This document shows positions 11,289-21,876 of a DNA stretch of 64,000 nucleotides, one piece after another. This stretch comes from Poecilobothrus nobilitatus (taxonomy: Eukaryota; Arthropoda; Insecta; Diptera; Dolichopodidae), in contig OX352773.1 in NCBI GenBank assembly GCA_947095535.1, forward strand, positions 232,729,477 through 232,793,476, given 5' to 3'. The first letter of the stretch is position 1. Every line of letters begins with the position of its first letter. Below the pieces are notes generated by a model, which was not told where the DNA came from, searched no databases, and saw nothing but the letters and a program-made list of their open reading frames with translations. The position numbers and the translations under genes are program-made.

Positions 11289-11876
11289 AGTAATAAGGTT
11301 AAAATAATTTGTTATCAATCATTAATAAGGCCAATAATTGCATACGGTGCACCCATATGGTACAACGTAAGTGCAAGCTTAATGGAAAAAATACGAAAGT
11401 TCGAAAGAAAGTGTATAAGAGTTTGCACCAATATTTGTAGAAAGCCCGAATCCGACTACAAGCATTATTATTCCAATAAATACTTGTACAAGGAAGCAAA
11501 CATAATAAGAATCGACAATTTTCTGATAAAATTGATTCGAAAACATTATGATAGATCACAAAACACTCCAGAAAATGGTTTAATATCTCATATATTTTAC
11601 CACAATGAGGAGTATATTAAAAAGACTTTGCTCACGGGATTTATCGCCCCTGAGCACTTCATCTTTTTAGATAAAAATGGTTATATTCAAGACCAAAATC
11701 ATGTCCCTCTATTATATCACTATAATAGACGGGCTACATGTAAAACCATAGAATATAACCCGGGCGACATAAACGGAGTAAACTTAAGATTTGACATGTC
11801 CATACCGGATAGAGACAAATTTATAAACAAGGATTATTGGTGGTTGGATAATAGTCATAATCAGTCCCAAGTATAA
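11253..11876 (+). pseudogene. Jockey-like LINE ORF2 C-terminus fused in frame to U6
   Basis: This 207-codon open frame is the 3' end of a non-LTR retrotransposon ORF2, downstream of the reverse transcriptase catalytic core. Residues about 1-12 (MTRKIVKRSTFF) are translated from U6 sequence. LINE sequence starts at about residue 13 with NKVKIICYQSLIRPIIAYGA, a motif typical of the region after the palm/thumb in Jockey- and CR1-type elements. It continues with a charged IRKFERKCIRVC helix and ends near NKDYWWLDN, a Trp-rich ending seen in Jockey-group proteins. No RNase H domain follows. The catalytic YXDD region and endonuclease are absent because the copy is 5'-truncated, so it cannot be enzymatically active. 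The frame has no stop, suggesting a fairly recent insertion. The Met is used only because it opens the frame; there is no evidence of translation. Confidence 0.85.
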
Positions 11877-12212
11877 TATACAGATTAGTTCTAATTAGTT
11901 TAAGTAGTTTTAGGTAGGTTAGGTTAGGTTAAGTTTTTATCTTAAAACAAAAATTTAATATTGATTTTTTTATAATCTCGTTTTTTTTTTCAATAAATAA
12001 ATACAAAAATATTGTTATAACAAAATATTTAATCTATATCTAAATAACTTAAAAAAATTAAGAATCATATTAACATAAAAATTTTTCCAAATTTAAATGT
12101 TAATTGCAATAATATTAAGAGCTGTTTTTTTCAAACTTTTTTTATAGGCTAAGTTAATTTTAAGATTGTATAAAAGGATCAAAATAAAGTTTAATTAAAA
12201 AAAAAAAAAAAG
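11877..12212 (+). mobile_element. LINE 3' UTR and poly(A) tail
   Basis: This non-coding 3' end follows the LINE frame. It includes a GGTTAGGTTAGG run near 11915, AATAAA-like motifs near 11992 and 12183, and a terminal A run at about 12198-12212. Together with the U6 part it defines a retrocopy from about 11181 to 12212. I could not find a matching target-site duplication beyond the tail, perhaps because a SINE head follows directly. Confidence 0.8.
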
Positions 12213-12300
12213 AGGGGCTTCGGTAGCCTAGTGGGTAGGCGTGTGGCGTATTAACTGAAGATGTGTGGATTCGATCCCTTCGATCCCCCTTGTGTAGGTA
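12213..12300 (+). mobile_element. tRNA-like SINE head, a different family
   Basis: It starts right after the LINE poly(A). GGCTTCGGTAGCCTAGTGGG resembles the A-box side and GTGGATTCGATCCC the B-box. The middle (GTGTGGCGTATTAACTGAAG) and the downstream body differ from family A, so this is a related but distinct tRNA-derived element. GATCCCTTCGATCCCC shows a small internal duplication at the B-box. Confidence 0.7.
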
Positions 12301-14130
12301 ACCAAGACATTTTAAAACTTTCAAGGTTGAGAAATGTACCTATATATTATCGCATTTTTTATGTTCCTTATAAGTACTTTTTACTATAGAACGAAGAAGG
12401 AACTTGTGTAAAAATTTTGCTTTTGCTTTTTCTAAACAAGATAACCGAAAATTCTTCTATCCTTCATTCAGAATAGGTGTAGTGAAACAGGAAAAGATTT
12501 TTTTTAATCACAATTGGATATTTTAATTAGATATGGTTGTATGCATGCACATATGGTAGGTACATATTATCGATTATTTGCATTATAGTTTATTTTGTCA
12601 ACAACAAACAAGCAATGATACTATTTTAAACTAAAGCTGCTTAGCTAGTTTAACATTTAAATGCCCAAAATATTGATTGTTGTTAAGTTTCAAGTTTTAA
12701 ATGATGATGTGCTTAAATAATATCTATGGTATCACCTCTTCGATTCGTTTATCACAAACTATGAATTATAGCAATTTTAATAAAATGATATGAACTATAA
12801 AAAAGTAACCGATTTTCTATTTATATAAATATTATACTAATTTTTTTTAGTATATATTAAATATACTATGTTAAAATATGTTTAACATTTTTGGATATAA
12901 TTTTCTTACATTGATTTTATATATTGATTTTTGATTTTTACAAATTTATTTATTTTTTTTTTTTAAATTTATTTATATTTTTGTTCATTTATACTACAAA
13001 TGTAATATAATAACACATTACAATTTACAACATTCTTTTTAGTTGGCTTACGTACTTGGTTAGAAACTTTATTGCACAAAACAATAAAAACATAGGTAAC
13101 ACAATGTGTTTTACAAAATACATAGTTGTGAACTAAATATTTTAATTAATAAACCAGTAAATAAATATAATTGAATCAATTTTTGTACCTACCTTTTTTC
13201 TAATATACTTATTGAAATTGTATAATATTTTTATACTTTTTAATACGCTTTCAGTTCAGATATGGTCCATATTTTGATTACGTGACTCCAATAAAACTTA
13301 TGTGCAAACTATAGCTGTTGATTAATCACAATAATCACAATAATCATTTATTATTCATTTTTTTTTTAATGATATAGATATAGAATAAAAATAATTTGAA
13401 TTAAAAAATAATCGAATCAAAATATAAAAGAAATCTTCTACAAGTTTTTAAAACACATTTGTATAGCCTTTACTTCAACATTATTTATGGAAATTTAAAA
13501 ACACATTACGGAAATTTAAAAACATTAGGTATGATTTTCATTAAATTTACATAATACAACATATGAATTCACACATATAACATTATAGCTATATTATTAT
13601 ATAATATTAATTATAAGTGTATAACAAAAAGAGAAAAATGTATAATACTTTATTAAATTTCATTAAAATCCTATTAAATTTATCATCATAATTTATTAAC
13701 AAAATAAATTTAAAAAAAAAAACGCATAACTTACATAAGTTAACAGAAGAAAAAATACAAAAAGCTTTTAAACACTTTTTTTTTCATCACAACTCACAAC
13801 CTGCTACCAATCAATTTTTTTTTTTTTTACCACACTTCCTAATATCACTAAATATTTTTTCATGAAAAGAATCTTTTGTTTTTTTTTTTTTAACCAAAAC
13901 CTAATAACAAAATATAAAAAAAAGGGAATAAAAATTATTTAAACAATAACAAAAACAAAGTAAAAAAAAAAAGGACATAATTTTATAAATTTTTTAAAAG
14001 GTGTATACAAAAAGTTAAAAATAAAAATAACATGATATATTTTCACACATATGTAATATAAATACACATATAATTATATGCAACCATATAAAAGGTTGAA
14101 GAAAAATAGCATTTTTCATATGAAAAACAA
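12301..14130. other. AT-rich non-coding DNA
   Basis: There are long A/T runs and no open frame of note. No repeat could be assigned before the family B copy begins. Confidence 0.5.
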
Positions 14131-14131
14131 A

Positions 14132-15412
14132 AAAAAAACAAGGTAGAATGTAAACCAACGATTTTTAAAAGCGCACATTTCCAAAAGACAATACAAACGT
14201 TTAGAATAATAAGATAATCATGTAATAAGAAAAAACGTGAAAATAGGACTTTTCTGGAATTTTGAGGGGCTGTAAGTCCGGTACCCTATGTAACTAAGAA
14301 AAACCGTTAACACACGTAAAAATATATTATTGAACCTTTAATTTTCAAGTGTTGCCGAAGAAAAATTTTTACAGATGCCTAAGTTACAGGTGTCTATAAA
14401 TAGCAAATTTTCAATTTTTGAGGCGTAATAACTCTTAAACAGGGGGCTGTACCAAAAAATTTTCTCAGGAAACTTATACTAATTCTAAAAGTTTTTCTCG
14501 TCTCAAAATTTCAGGTTCCTATCTCAAAGCGTGCCGGAGTTATGAAAAAAGAAATATTATGCAAAATTTGGTTTTCACATAACGGTAAATTTAAATACTA
14601 AATTTGAAAAAATTGTATAATTTTGATATTAATTTACAGAGATAAAAAAATTTCCGGTTCTCTAGTGTTTTTAGATTGTAAAACTTCTACGCAGAGCCTG
14701 AGATATATACATCTGAAACTAGAGATTTTTTGCAATTTTGGGGGGCTGTAACTTTAGATTAACAATTAAACAATTAAAAGAAACCATTAACACATATAAA
14801 AATATATTATTGGAGCTTTAATTTTTTTGTCTTGCCGAAGAAAAATGTGTACAGGTGCCTAAGTTGCAGGTGTTTAAAAATAACAAAATTTCAAAAATAA
14901 GGGGTGGTGCAAAAAAATTTTCTGAGCAAACTTATATTAATTCTAAAAGTTCTTTCTCAAAATTTCAAGTCCCTATCTAAAAATCGCCTGCCGGAGTTAT
15001 GAAGGTAGAAAAATCATGCAAAATTTGGTTTTCACATAACGGTAAATTTAAACACTAAATATAATTTTGATATTGATTTATAAAGGTAAAAAAAATTACT
15101 ATCGAATGGCGTTTTCAAATTGAATAAATGTTAAGCAGAACATGAAATATACGCGTTTAAAAATAGGGCTTTTTCAAAGTTTGAGGGACTGTAGTTCCCT
15201 GATGGATGGGGCTACATGAAAAAGTTGTTCCACAAAATTAATTTTTTTATGAGACCTACCCATGGTTAAACATGGACAGTTTTCTCTATCTTTAACGGTA
15301 TAAGTTTTGTAAACAGACGGACAGATGGATGACCCGGACGGACGGACAGAGTGAAACTAATAGGCACATTTTTTCAAAATTTTTTGGAAATGTGCTAAAA
15401 ACATTTACCAAA
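14132..15412 (-). repeat. Family B repeat, copy B3 (largest, with duplicated module)
   Basis: On the minus strand it starts GTTTTTAGCACATTTCC and carries the GAAAAAATGTGC head, TTTCACTCTGTCCGTCCGTC, and ACAAAACTTATACCGTTAAA. It ends with AATGTGCGC and TTTACATTCTACCTTGTT. Both ends recur in other copies, so they probably are the true termini. A body module is present twice, at about 14265-14735 and 14741-15180. Each starts with GGGGCTGTAA and contains a CATTAACACA/CGTTAACACA motif, TTGCCGAAGAAAAA, GCCTAAGTT and ACATAACGGTAAATTTAAA. Other copies such as B1 carry one module. No coding capacity. Confidence 0.8.
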
Positions 15413-17540
15413 CTCTATAAAAAAAAAAAATGGGGAAAACCACAAAACACCATCTACTAAAAATACGATGAGCAAAAAAATATGTGTACCTACGTATGAT
15501 TAAAACTTTAAAGGTTTTACATATGAGTATAAAATTTTGGTGTTTTACTCAAAACCATATTTCATTTTTCCCCAAAAGATTTTTAAACGAGCAATGGGAA
15601 TACCAAAACAATAAAAAAATAACCGTATAGAAGTACAACAACATTATATTCATAACAAATGCTCATTATTAAGGGTAATTCATATTTTGAAGAACATAAT
15701 CATTATATAAAATTATATTTTTCATAAATCACACAGGTTCTGATGAGATTAAAAAAAGAAAACGTATAACAGTACTTATACCATCAAAATAAACGTCACC
15801 GCTAATATTTTAGTACATTTTGATGGTTTAGTTTAAATAAGTAAAATTGGATAAATAATGATATTCTATAACGATAGAAAGCTATAGACTCACAAAATCG
15901 GAAAAAAACTAACCATATTCAATATTAGTTATACCTAATTCAAATTTTATTTATAATTTTTTCTATTAAATAAACGTCAAATAAAAACAAATTTCTTTAA
16001 CTTTAAAACAAAAAAAAATCTTTTTTAGAAAATGGATATTTAAAATTACCGTGGATATAATGGATATATCAAAATAAAATTTGCAACCGAAAATATTTAA
16101 TATTTGAATTTATTAAAACACTCCTACATTAAATTACAAAAGGTAGATACCTTATGTTTATTTTCTTAAAAATAATATTTTTTATAAAACAATTTCTCAT
16201 TATGTGTTTTAAGTTTTTGGTCATATTCGTATAATACCAAAGCCGCAATACTTTAGAGATATTAATATGTTGATTAAAATTGTGTTAACTGATACTTATA
16301 AATGCTTAAAATATTGTAATAAATATAAAAAATATTGAATTTAATGAATAACGTATAGATTTTTTATATAAATCCTTTTTTTTGCCGATTACAATTTAGA
16401 AAAACGAAAAAAAAAACAAAATTCAAAAAAAAAATAAAAATGCAGAAGTCTAAAACTGAAGAAAATCCTTAAAATTCTATTAATAAAGAATAATCATAAT
16501 TTTATGACGATATGAATTCTTTACTTCAGCTGCTGATTATGTTAAAACATCAACTACCAACTCACGTTAATATTAATCAAATCTGTATATATTCATTTGA
16601 TGTACCCTTTTATCTTTATGATGTATAGATATATATTTAAACACACATATATATATATAAACCAAAATTGACTAGCACGTATGAACCCACGTATTTCGTT
16701 TCTTTTTTTTTATCGGAATACGTTATAAACCTTTTTTATATTTTTTTATTTGTACAGTTGCGGAAAACAGTCTTAAAGCAAATATTTAAATGCCTTAAAG
16801 CATTTGATAATTGATTATAAAAGAATTTTAACTTAAAAAGCGATTATTAAAGTTTTTTAGTAAAATTCCTAACTTTAGATAACAAAATAATAAAATGAGA
16901 ACTTCCTAATAATGCAACCTATAGTGTTATTCTTTATAATGTTATTTTTTAAATAACTACGCGGTATTGAAACTTTAATCTAGAAAAATAAAAAAGGTTA
17001 TGATATTTTAAAAATGTTTTAAAACAAAATTACAACTTTTAAGAGTTAGGGTGATACGCAGCCACTAAATTTTACAAAATTTCAACAATGTTAATTTAAC
17101 AGCCAAAAAAAATTCTCTATGTTTATTACGCAATTAACGAATGTTTTTTTGATATTGCACGTTTTTGATTTCAAATATTTTCAGTCCTAACGGTTTTACA
17201 GCTACACCTAAAAATTATTCGTAAAAACTACTTAATAATTTTTGTTGATCATAGTTTGAGTTTAAATTCCAAACTCTGTTTAGTTTTTAAACAGTTTGAC
17301 TGTTTAACAGATTGATATTAAGGACGTTTTTATAAAATATTTTGATAATATGCTAATAAAAATTTAAAATTTAACTTTAGTCATCAAATCAAAAAAAAAT
17401 GATCCAATAAAATTATTTTGTATATTTTATAATCATATTAACGATTTATGAATTTTTAAATGTGATTTCCTTTTTCTTTTTGCCAATTTAAAATAGTAAC
17501 AAGAAAAAACAAAAAGTTAAAATGTAAAAGTAATAATAGA
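15413..17540. other. AT-rich non-coding DNA
   Basis: No gene or RNA seen. A short ACAC(AT)n microsatellite lies near 16643-16661. Confidence 0.5.
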
Positions 17541-17549
17541 ACTCGAACA

Positions 17550-17612
17550 TATTGCCCGTGTAGTGGTTAAGACGCCGGTCTTTCAATTTTGGATTAAAGT
17601 CCTGACCAGATC
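17550..17612 (+). mobile_element. tRNA-Glu-like relic
   Basis: TTGCCCGTGTAGTGGTTAAG followed by ACGCCGGTCTTTCA looks like the D-arm and anticodon arm of tRNA-Glu or tRNA-Asp. The anticodon position would read TTC. GGATTAAAGTCC stands where a B-box GGTTCAANTCC is expected, but it is degraded. The aminoacyl stem does not close, so this is a tRNA pseudogene or SINE head and not a functional tRNA. Confidence 0.55.
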
Positions 17613-17689
17613 ATATAAAAATAAGTAGTAATTTTATGTCGTAATAATATATATCGTAAAATTATAATAATAATTCTTTTTTCAGATTC

Positions 17690-17890
17690 AATATATTCTG
17701 ACAGTTCCCCTCCCCAATTTAAGTTCCACTCCCCATTTTCGTATCTCTGTATTATGTGTTGAGAATTTAATCTCACAGTAAGAATTTGGCACTACTATGT
17801 GTTTGTATCTAGTAGTATGTGTAGTATGTGTTGAGGGTTTAGTCAATAAGAATTTGGCACTAAAAAGGGACAGTTTTTAGTGTTAATGGG
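17690..17890 (-). repeat. Family C repeat fragments
   Basis: TAGTCAATAAGAATTTGGCA and GGGAAATTCCTGA are the reverse complement of the TTCTTACTGACTAAA and CAAGAATT section of C1 and C3. The AGTAAGAATTTGGCACTA motif occurs twice (about 17778 and 17847), so the fragment is internally duplicated. Confidence 0.55.
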
Positions 17891-18589
17891 AAATTCCTGA
17901 GGAAAAAAAGAGAAAATTAATGATTTTAAAAACAAAAAAGAACTAAATAAAATTTAATTTAAAGTGTAAAAGCAATAGAAGACTTATATAAGGTGTTTTT
18001 CTATTTTAGTTCAGATTTGGTCTCTGAACAGATATCGAGCATATAGAGTACCTACATTCTGAACAGATTTAAAATATTTTAGGTATCTTTAAACCCTCCG
18101 AAATAATTTTAAAACACAATAGAGCTTTAGGCTGTCAAAAGTATCAAATCATATAAAATAAATAAAATTTTTGACATTTAAATTCAAATGCTGTACGATA
18201 TCTAGAAATGAAAATCGAACATTTAGCTCTTACTATCTACTCTGAACTAAAAAAAAAAATACTCATAGTTAGATTAAAAAATAATTTTATCTTTTAGTTT
18301 TCAATTTTCAAATTATTAGTTAGTTTACTTTTACTTATTTAATTTTGAAATTAAGCAAAAGCGAAAAGTTTAATAACGAATTACGATTCAAAAAAAAATT
18401 TAATTAAATAAAATAAGAGATTTATAGTTTTTTAATATTTTATATTAAAATATACTTTATATTTATTACCGTAGTTTTATTTGGTGTTTTGATAAGATTA
18501 ATATTGTAATAAACTTTACATTTACCTTCATATTTATTTATTTATTTTAATAATTGTTATATAGGATTATGCAATATTATTTATTTACC
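17891..18589. other. AT-rich non-coding DNA
   Basis: No gene or classifiable repeat. Confidence 0.5.
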
Positions 18590-18604
18590 TATTTAAATTT
18601 TTTT

Positions 18605-18803
18605 TTTCTCTTTTTTTTTTCAATGCATTTCTCTGCCACATAAATGTGGACAGGAAATTACACAGCCTTTCCTGTTCAGGCGTGGCTGTAAATGTCGTAA
18701 AAGGGAACAACACTTACGACGTGTGTGCGATTCGAACCGACACTCCCTCGGTGTTTACAGCGTATTTTATACGCTCGTACCCAGTAGGCCACCGAGGCCC
18801 CAT
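18605..18803 (-). mobile_element. tRNA-derived SINE (family A), full length with TSDs
   Basis: The minus strand gives GGGGCCTCGGTGGCCTACTG, GCGTATAAAATACGC, GGTTCGAATCGC as B-box, and the body CCACGCCTGAACAGGAAAGG. The end is CCACATTTATGTGGCAGAG, with a GAAATGCATTG start of the A-rich tail. A TATTTAAATT flanks it at 18590-18599 and 18805-18814, a likely target-site duplication. The 77-codon plus-strand frame over it is antisense to the SINE. Confidence 0.92.
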
Positions 18804-18876
18804 TTATTTAAATTATATAATACCTAATATCATTAGTTCATTAAAATATTATATTTCAATAATTAACAACTGCTTT

Positions 18877-19070
18877 TAGCACATTTTTCAAAAAAAAAAA
18901 TAAAATTATTTAAATTTACCGGTATGTAAAAACAAAATTTTTAAAGATTTTGCTTCTTTCATAATTCCAAAACAGTTTTTGTTAGAATCTTGAAGTTTCT
19001 TACAGAGTTGGCTAATAATATAACCAGCAGTGCTAATTTTTTTTTTTTTGTAATAGTTTTGTTAATTCAA
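18877..19070 (+). repeat. Family B fragment
   Basis: TTAGCACATTTTTCAAAAAA is followed by AAATTTACCGGTATGTAAAA and a TCATAATTCCAAAACAGTTT section as in the family B body. The GTCCGTC head is deleted. Confidence 0.55.
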
Positions 19071-19324
19071 TCTTCGGATTGTATTTTTCGCGACTGCGCC
19101 AGTTATTTTATAATAATGTAATAGATATATACTTTAGAAAATAAATAAAACGACTTAATAACTATAAAATGCTTTGTAAATGTCAATGAACGTTTACTTA
19201 AAATTTATTAATGAAAAATTTATTAACAGAAATGCTAAATTGCATTTCCTCTTATTATTTAACTCATTTATCATAAAGGTGAATGAGTTAACGTCAATTT
19301 TTGATCAATCAAAGTTAATTGATA

Positions 19325-20180
19325 ATGTAACTCAGGTGCCTAAGTAATTGCAGCAGGTGTATGAAAAAAACAAATATTCAATTTGTAACGCGTTATATTA
19401 ATAGGTGTTAAACGGGGTTGATATATAAAAAATAAGCCCTATTTTCACATGAATATATCTCAGACTGTGCGTAGTACTTTTACAATCTAAAAATGCTGTA
19501 AGACCAGAAATTTTCTTACCTCTAAAAAATTATTTATTTTTATTATTTTATTTTATTAAATATTTACAAGGGCATACAATGCCCCCGCAAATTGACGGGT
19601 TCTTTTCCTTGCGGATGTGGACCAAACCTCTATAAAATAATATCAAAATTATGCAATATTTTGTAATTTAGATACTATTTAAATTATGTGAAAACCAAAT
19701 TTTTCATAAGTTTTCTATCTTCATAACTTCGTCACGCTTTTAGATAGGGACTTGAAATTTTGAGATAGAAAGACCTTTTATAATTAGTATAAGTTACTTC
19801 AGAAAATTATTTTGTACCACCTTAGAGCTATTATTACTCAAAGTGGTGTTAGTAGAGTAAGAGTTATTAGCACTCAAAACTTGATAATTTGTGTTTTTTA
19901 GACACTTGTAACTTAGGCACCTGTACAAGTTTTTCTTCGCGAAGGCATAAAAATTAAAGCTCCAGTATTACGTGTGTTAACAATTTCCCTTAGTTATATA
20001 GGGTTCAGGACCTACAGCCGCTCAAAAATTGCAAAAAAAAATCCTATTTCCACATTTTTTTATATATAAAATTTCCAAATTTTGGTGCAAGTCACAATTC
20101 TAAACAGTTTGTAAATATATATTATCTTTTAGAAATGGGCGGTTTTAAAAACCGTTCATTTACATTCTGCCTTGTTTTTC
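19325..20180 (+). repeat. Family B copy B4, rearranged and interrupted
   Basis: From about 19425 the copy runs in plus orientation: CCCTATTTTCACATGAATAT, CTCAGACTGTGCG, TTACAATCTAAAAATGC, and later CATAACTTCGTCACGCTTTT. It ends with the 3' terminus TTTACATTCTGCCTTGTTTT at about 20160-20180. The first about 100 bases (AGGTGCCTAAGTAATTGCAG) read in the opposite sense, so the 5' part is an inverted piece of the same family. A LINE tail interrupts it at 19530-19625. Confidence 0.7.
19530..19625 (-). mobile_element. LINE 3' tail inserted in family B
   Basis: On the minus strand the sequence passes through TCCACATCCGCAAGGAAAAG and GGGGGCATTGTATGCCC, then TTAATAAAATAAAATAATAA, a typical LINE 3' end with an A-rich repeated tail. 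ACCTCTAAAAAA (19518-19529) and ACCTCTATAAAA (19626-19637) flank it as an apparent target-site duplication. Only about 95 bases are present, so the parent LINE cannot be named. Confidence 0.65.
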
Positions 20181-20849
20181 TTTTTAAATATTTTATAGTT
20201 AAGGGTATGTATATACATAAGGTATATATATATAAATATATTTTGTAAGATTTATGGTTCGATGTAAAACTTCTTTTTTAATCGATTTTTTTTTTCTCAC
20301 CTAACCTATAATAATCCACGTATTATATTAGATATATGTATTATATCAATTTTTCTTATTCTGACATTTACTATAGTAATATGTGATAAACCACATTCTA
20401 TACAGCAAAGTAAATTCTATATAGTCATTCTTAATAGTGTTTTTTTCTTACAGCTTTTCTTTTTTAAGTTAAAAATATCTAAAAATAGAAAAATCAAGGA
20501 TTATTTAATAAATTTTAATTTCTTACTTTTTGATCAATTGAGGTATTTACAAAAAAAAAAATCCATTAATTGTAATTTTAAGTGATTTATTGGATTAAAA
20601 TGTTAAAAAGATTATATTATAGCTATAGATACATGTATTTAAAATAGGCATTACAATACTTATTTTATTAATCATAAAATGTTATAATTTACAAAAAAAA
20701 AAATAACAAATAAAATCAAAAAACTTTAAATTTCCTAAAATGTTAAAAATTAGTTATACCATAGAATAAGAATAGAATATTGAACAAACATGTATTCACG
20801 TTAAGCGGTAAATCTTCTTTACAGCTTTTCGTGTTAACAGATGTGTTTT
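20181..20849. other. AT-rich non-coding DNA
   Basis: No gene or assigned repeat. Confidence 0.5.
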
Positions 20850-20925
20850 GTATGGTGCAGTGACAGAACGCCCGAGTAACGGCAAAAGTTTTGGAATTGA
20901 AGCGGGTGTTAATTCCTTTTTGAAT
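20850..20925 (+). mobile_element. Possible tRNA-like relic
   Basis: TGGTGCAGTGACAGAACGCC resembles a tRNA A-box region, and GGTGTTAATTCC about 50 bases later could be a degraded B-box. No cloverleaf closes. It may be a SINE head of a third type or coincidence. Confidence 0.3.
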
Positions 20926-21870
20926 TGGAATTAAAGCCCATTATTAAAAAGAATTTATTAAAAGATGATAACAAATATTTGAGTTTAATATTTTCAAATA
21001 CATATTTTATACTGACAGAGGCTAACATTCACTGTTATTCGTTAACTTTAGTAAATAGTTTGAGGTTTTTAAAATTGTGGGTTAAAATATATAAAATATT
21101 AACTAAAATGTCCTATTATTAGTTATCTATCATATTTAATATGCTTAATGCATAAAAATCTTAAATAAGTACATCATGTGATAATTTTATTCGTAACAAT
21201 ATCTTACATTTAAAAATTGCGTTTTAAATGGTTTTATTTTATTCACAAGGACCTCACATCAGGCAGTCATACTTTATTCACAAGAACGTAGAATAGACTA
21301 AACGCCACTTAAAAATACTTAAAGTTTGAACTCATATTAACCTTACGACCATCCACAATTTTTAAAACTTTATTCGTCTATTGGGATCTAAAACGACCCT
21401 AGCCAAAATATCACGTTTAAATAAGAGAAAAATTATTCTAGAATAATAATATTTTTTTTTTTTAATAAGAATAAAATAACTTTTTATATGAAATTCAAAA
21501 ATGTACAAAAAAATATTTAAAAGTAATATAAGAATTAAAATTCTAAACTGAATCAAAAATATGTTTTAACAAAACTGAATGACTAAACTTGCTTTTTTGC
21601 AAAATTTCTTGATAAAACATGTTTTTATCTATAATTAGTATCTAGTTATTCCCAAACTTTCCAAAGTTTTTTTGTATAATTGCTTGATAAAATATGTTTT
21701 TATTACTGGGGACATTTTGACCTCATTAGACGGATTATGTCAGTTTTTTATAAGCATTTTGTAACAATTTGATATATCTGTAATTATTATCACAAAAGGG
21801 ATCCTGATGAACAAATCAAGTTATTTTTACAAAATTGGAAACATTAGAGAGAGCATTCCTGGAACAACGC
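20926..21870. other. AT-rich non-coding DNA
   Basis: No gene recognised. The frames of 60-65 codons here lack any family feature. Confidence 0.5.
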
Positions 21871-21876
21871 AATATT

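Noticed and set aside
11299..11559. 86-codon minus-strand frame opposite the LINE frame
   Set aside because: It is a shadow of the LINE ORF2 coding strand, which has clear family motifs.
11911..11935. TTAGG telomere-type repeat
   Set aside because: Only about three units, inside a LINE 3' UTR. Such short runs are common in insect DNA and do not indicate a telomere.
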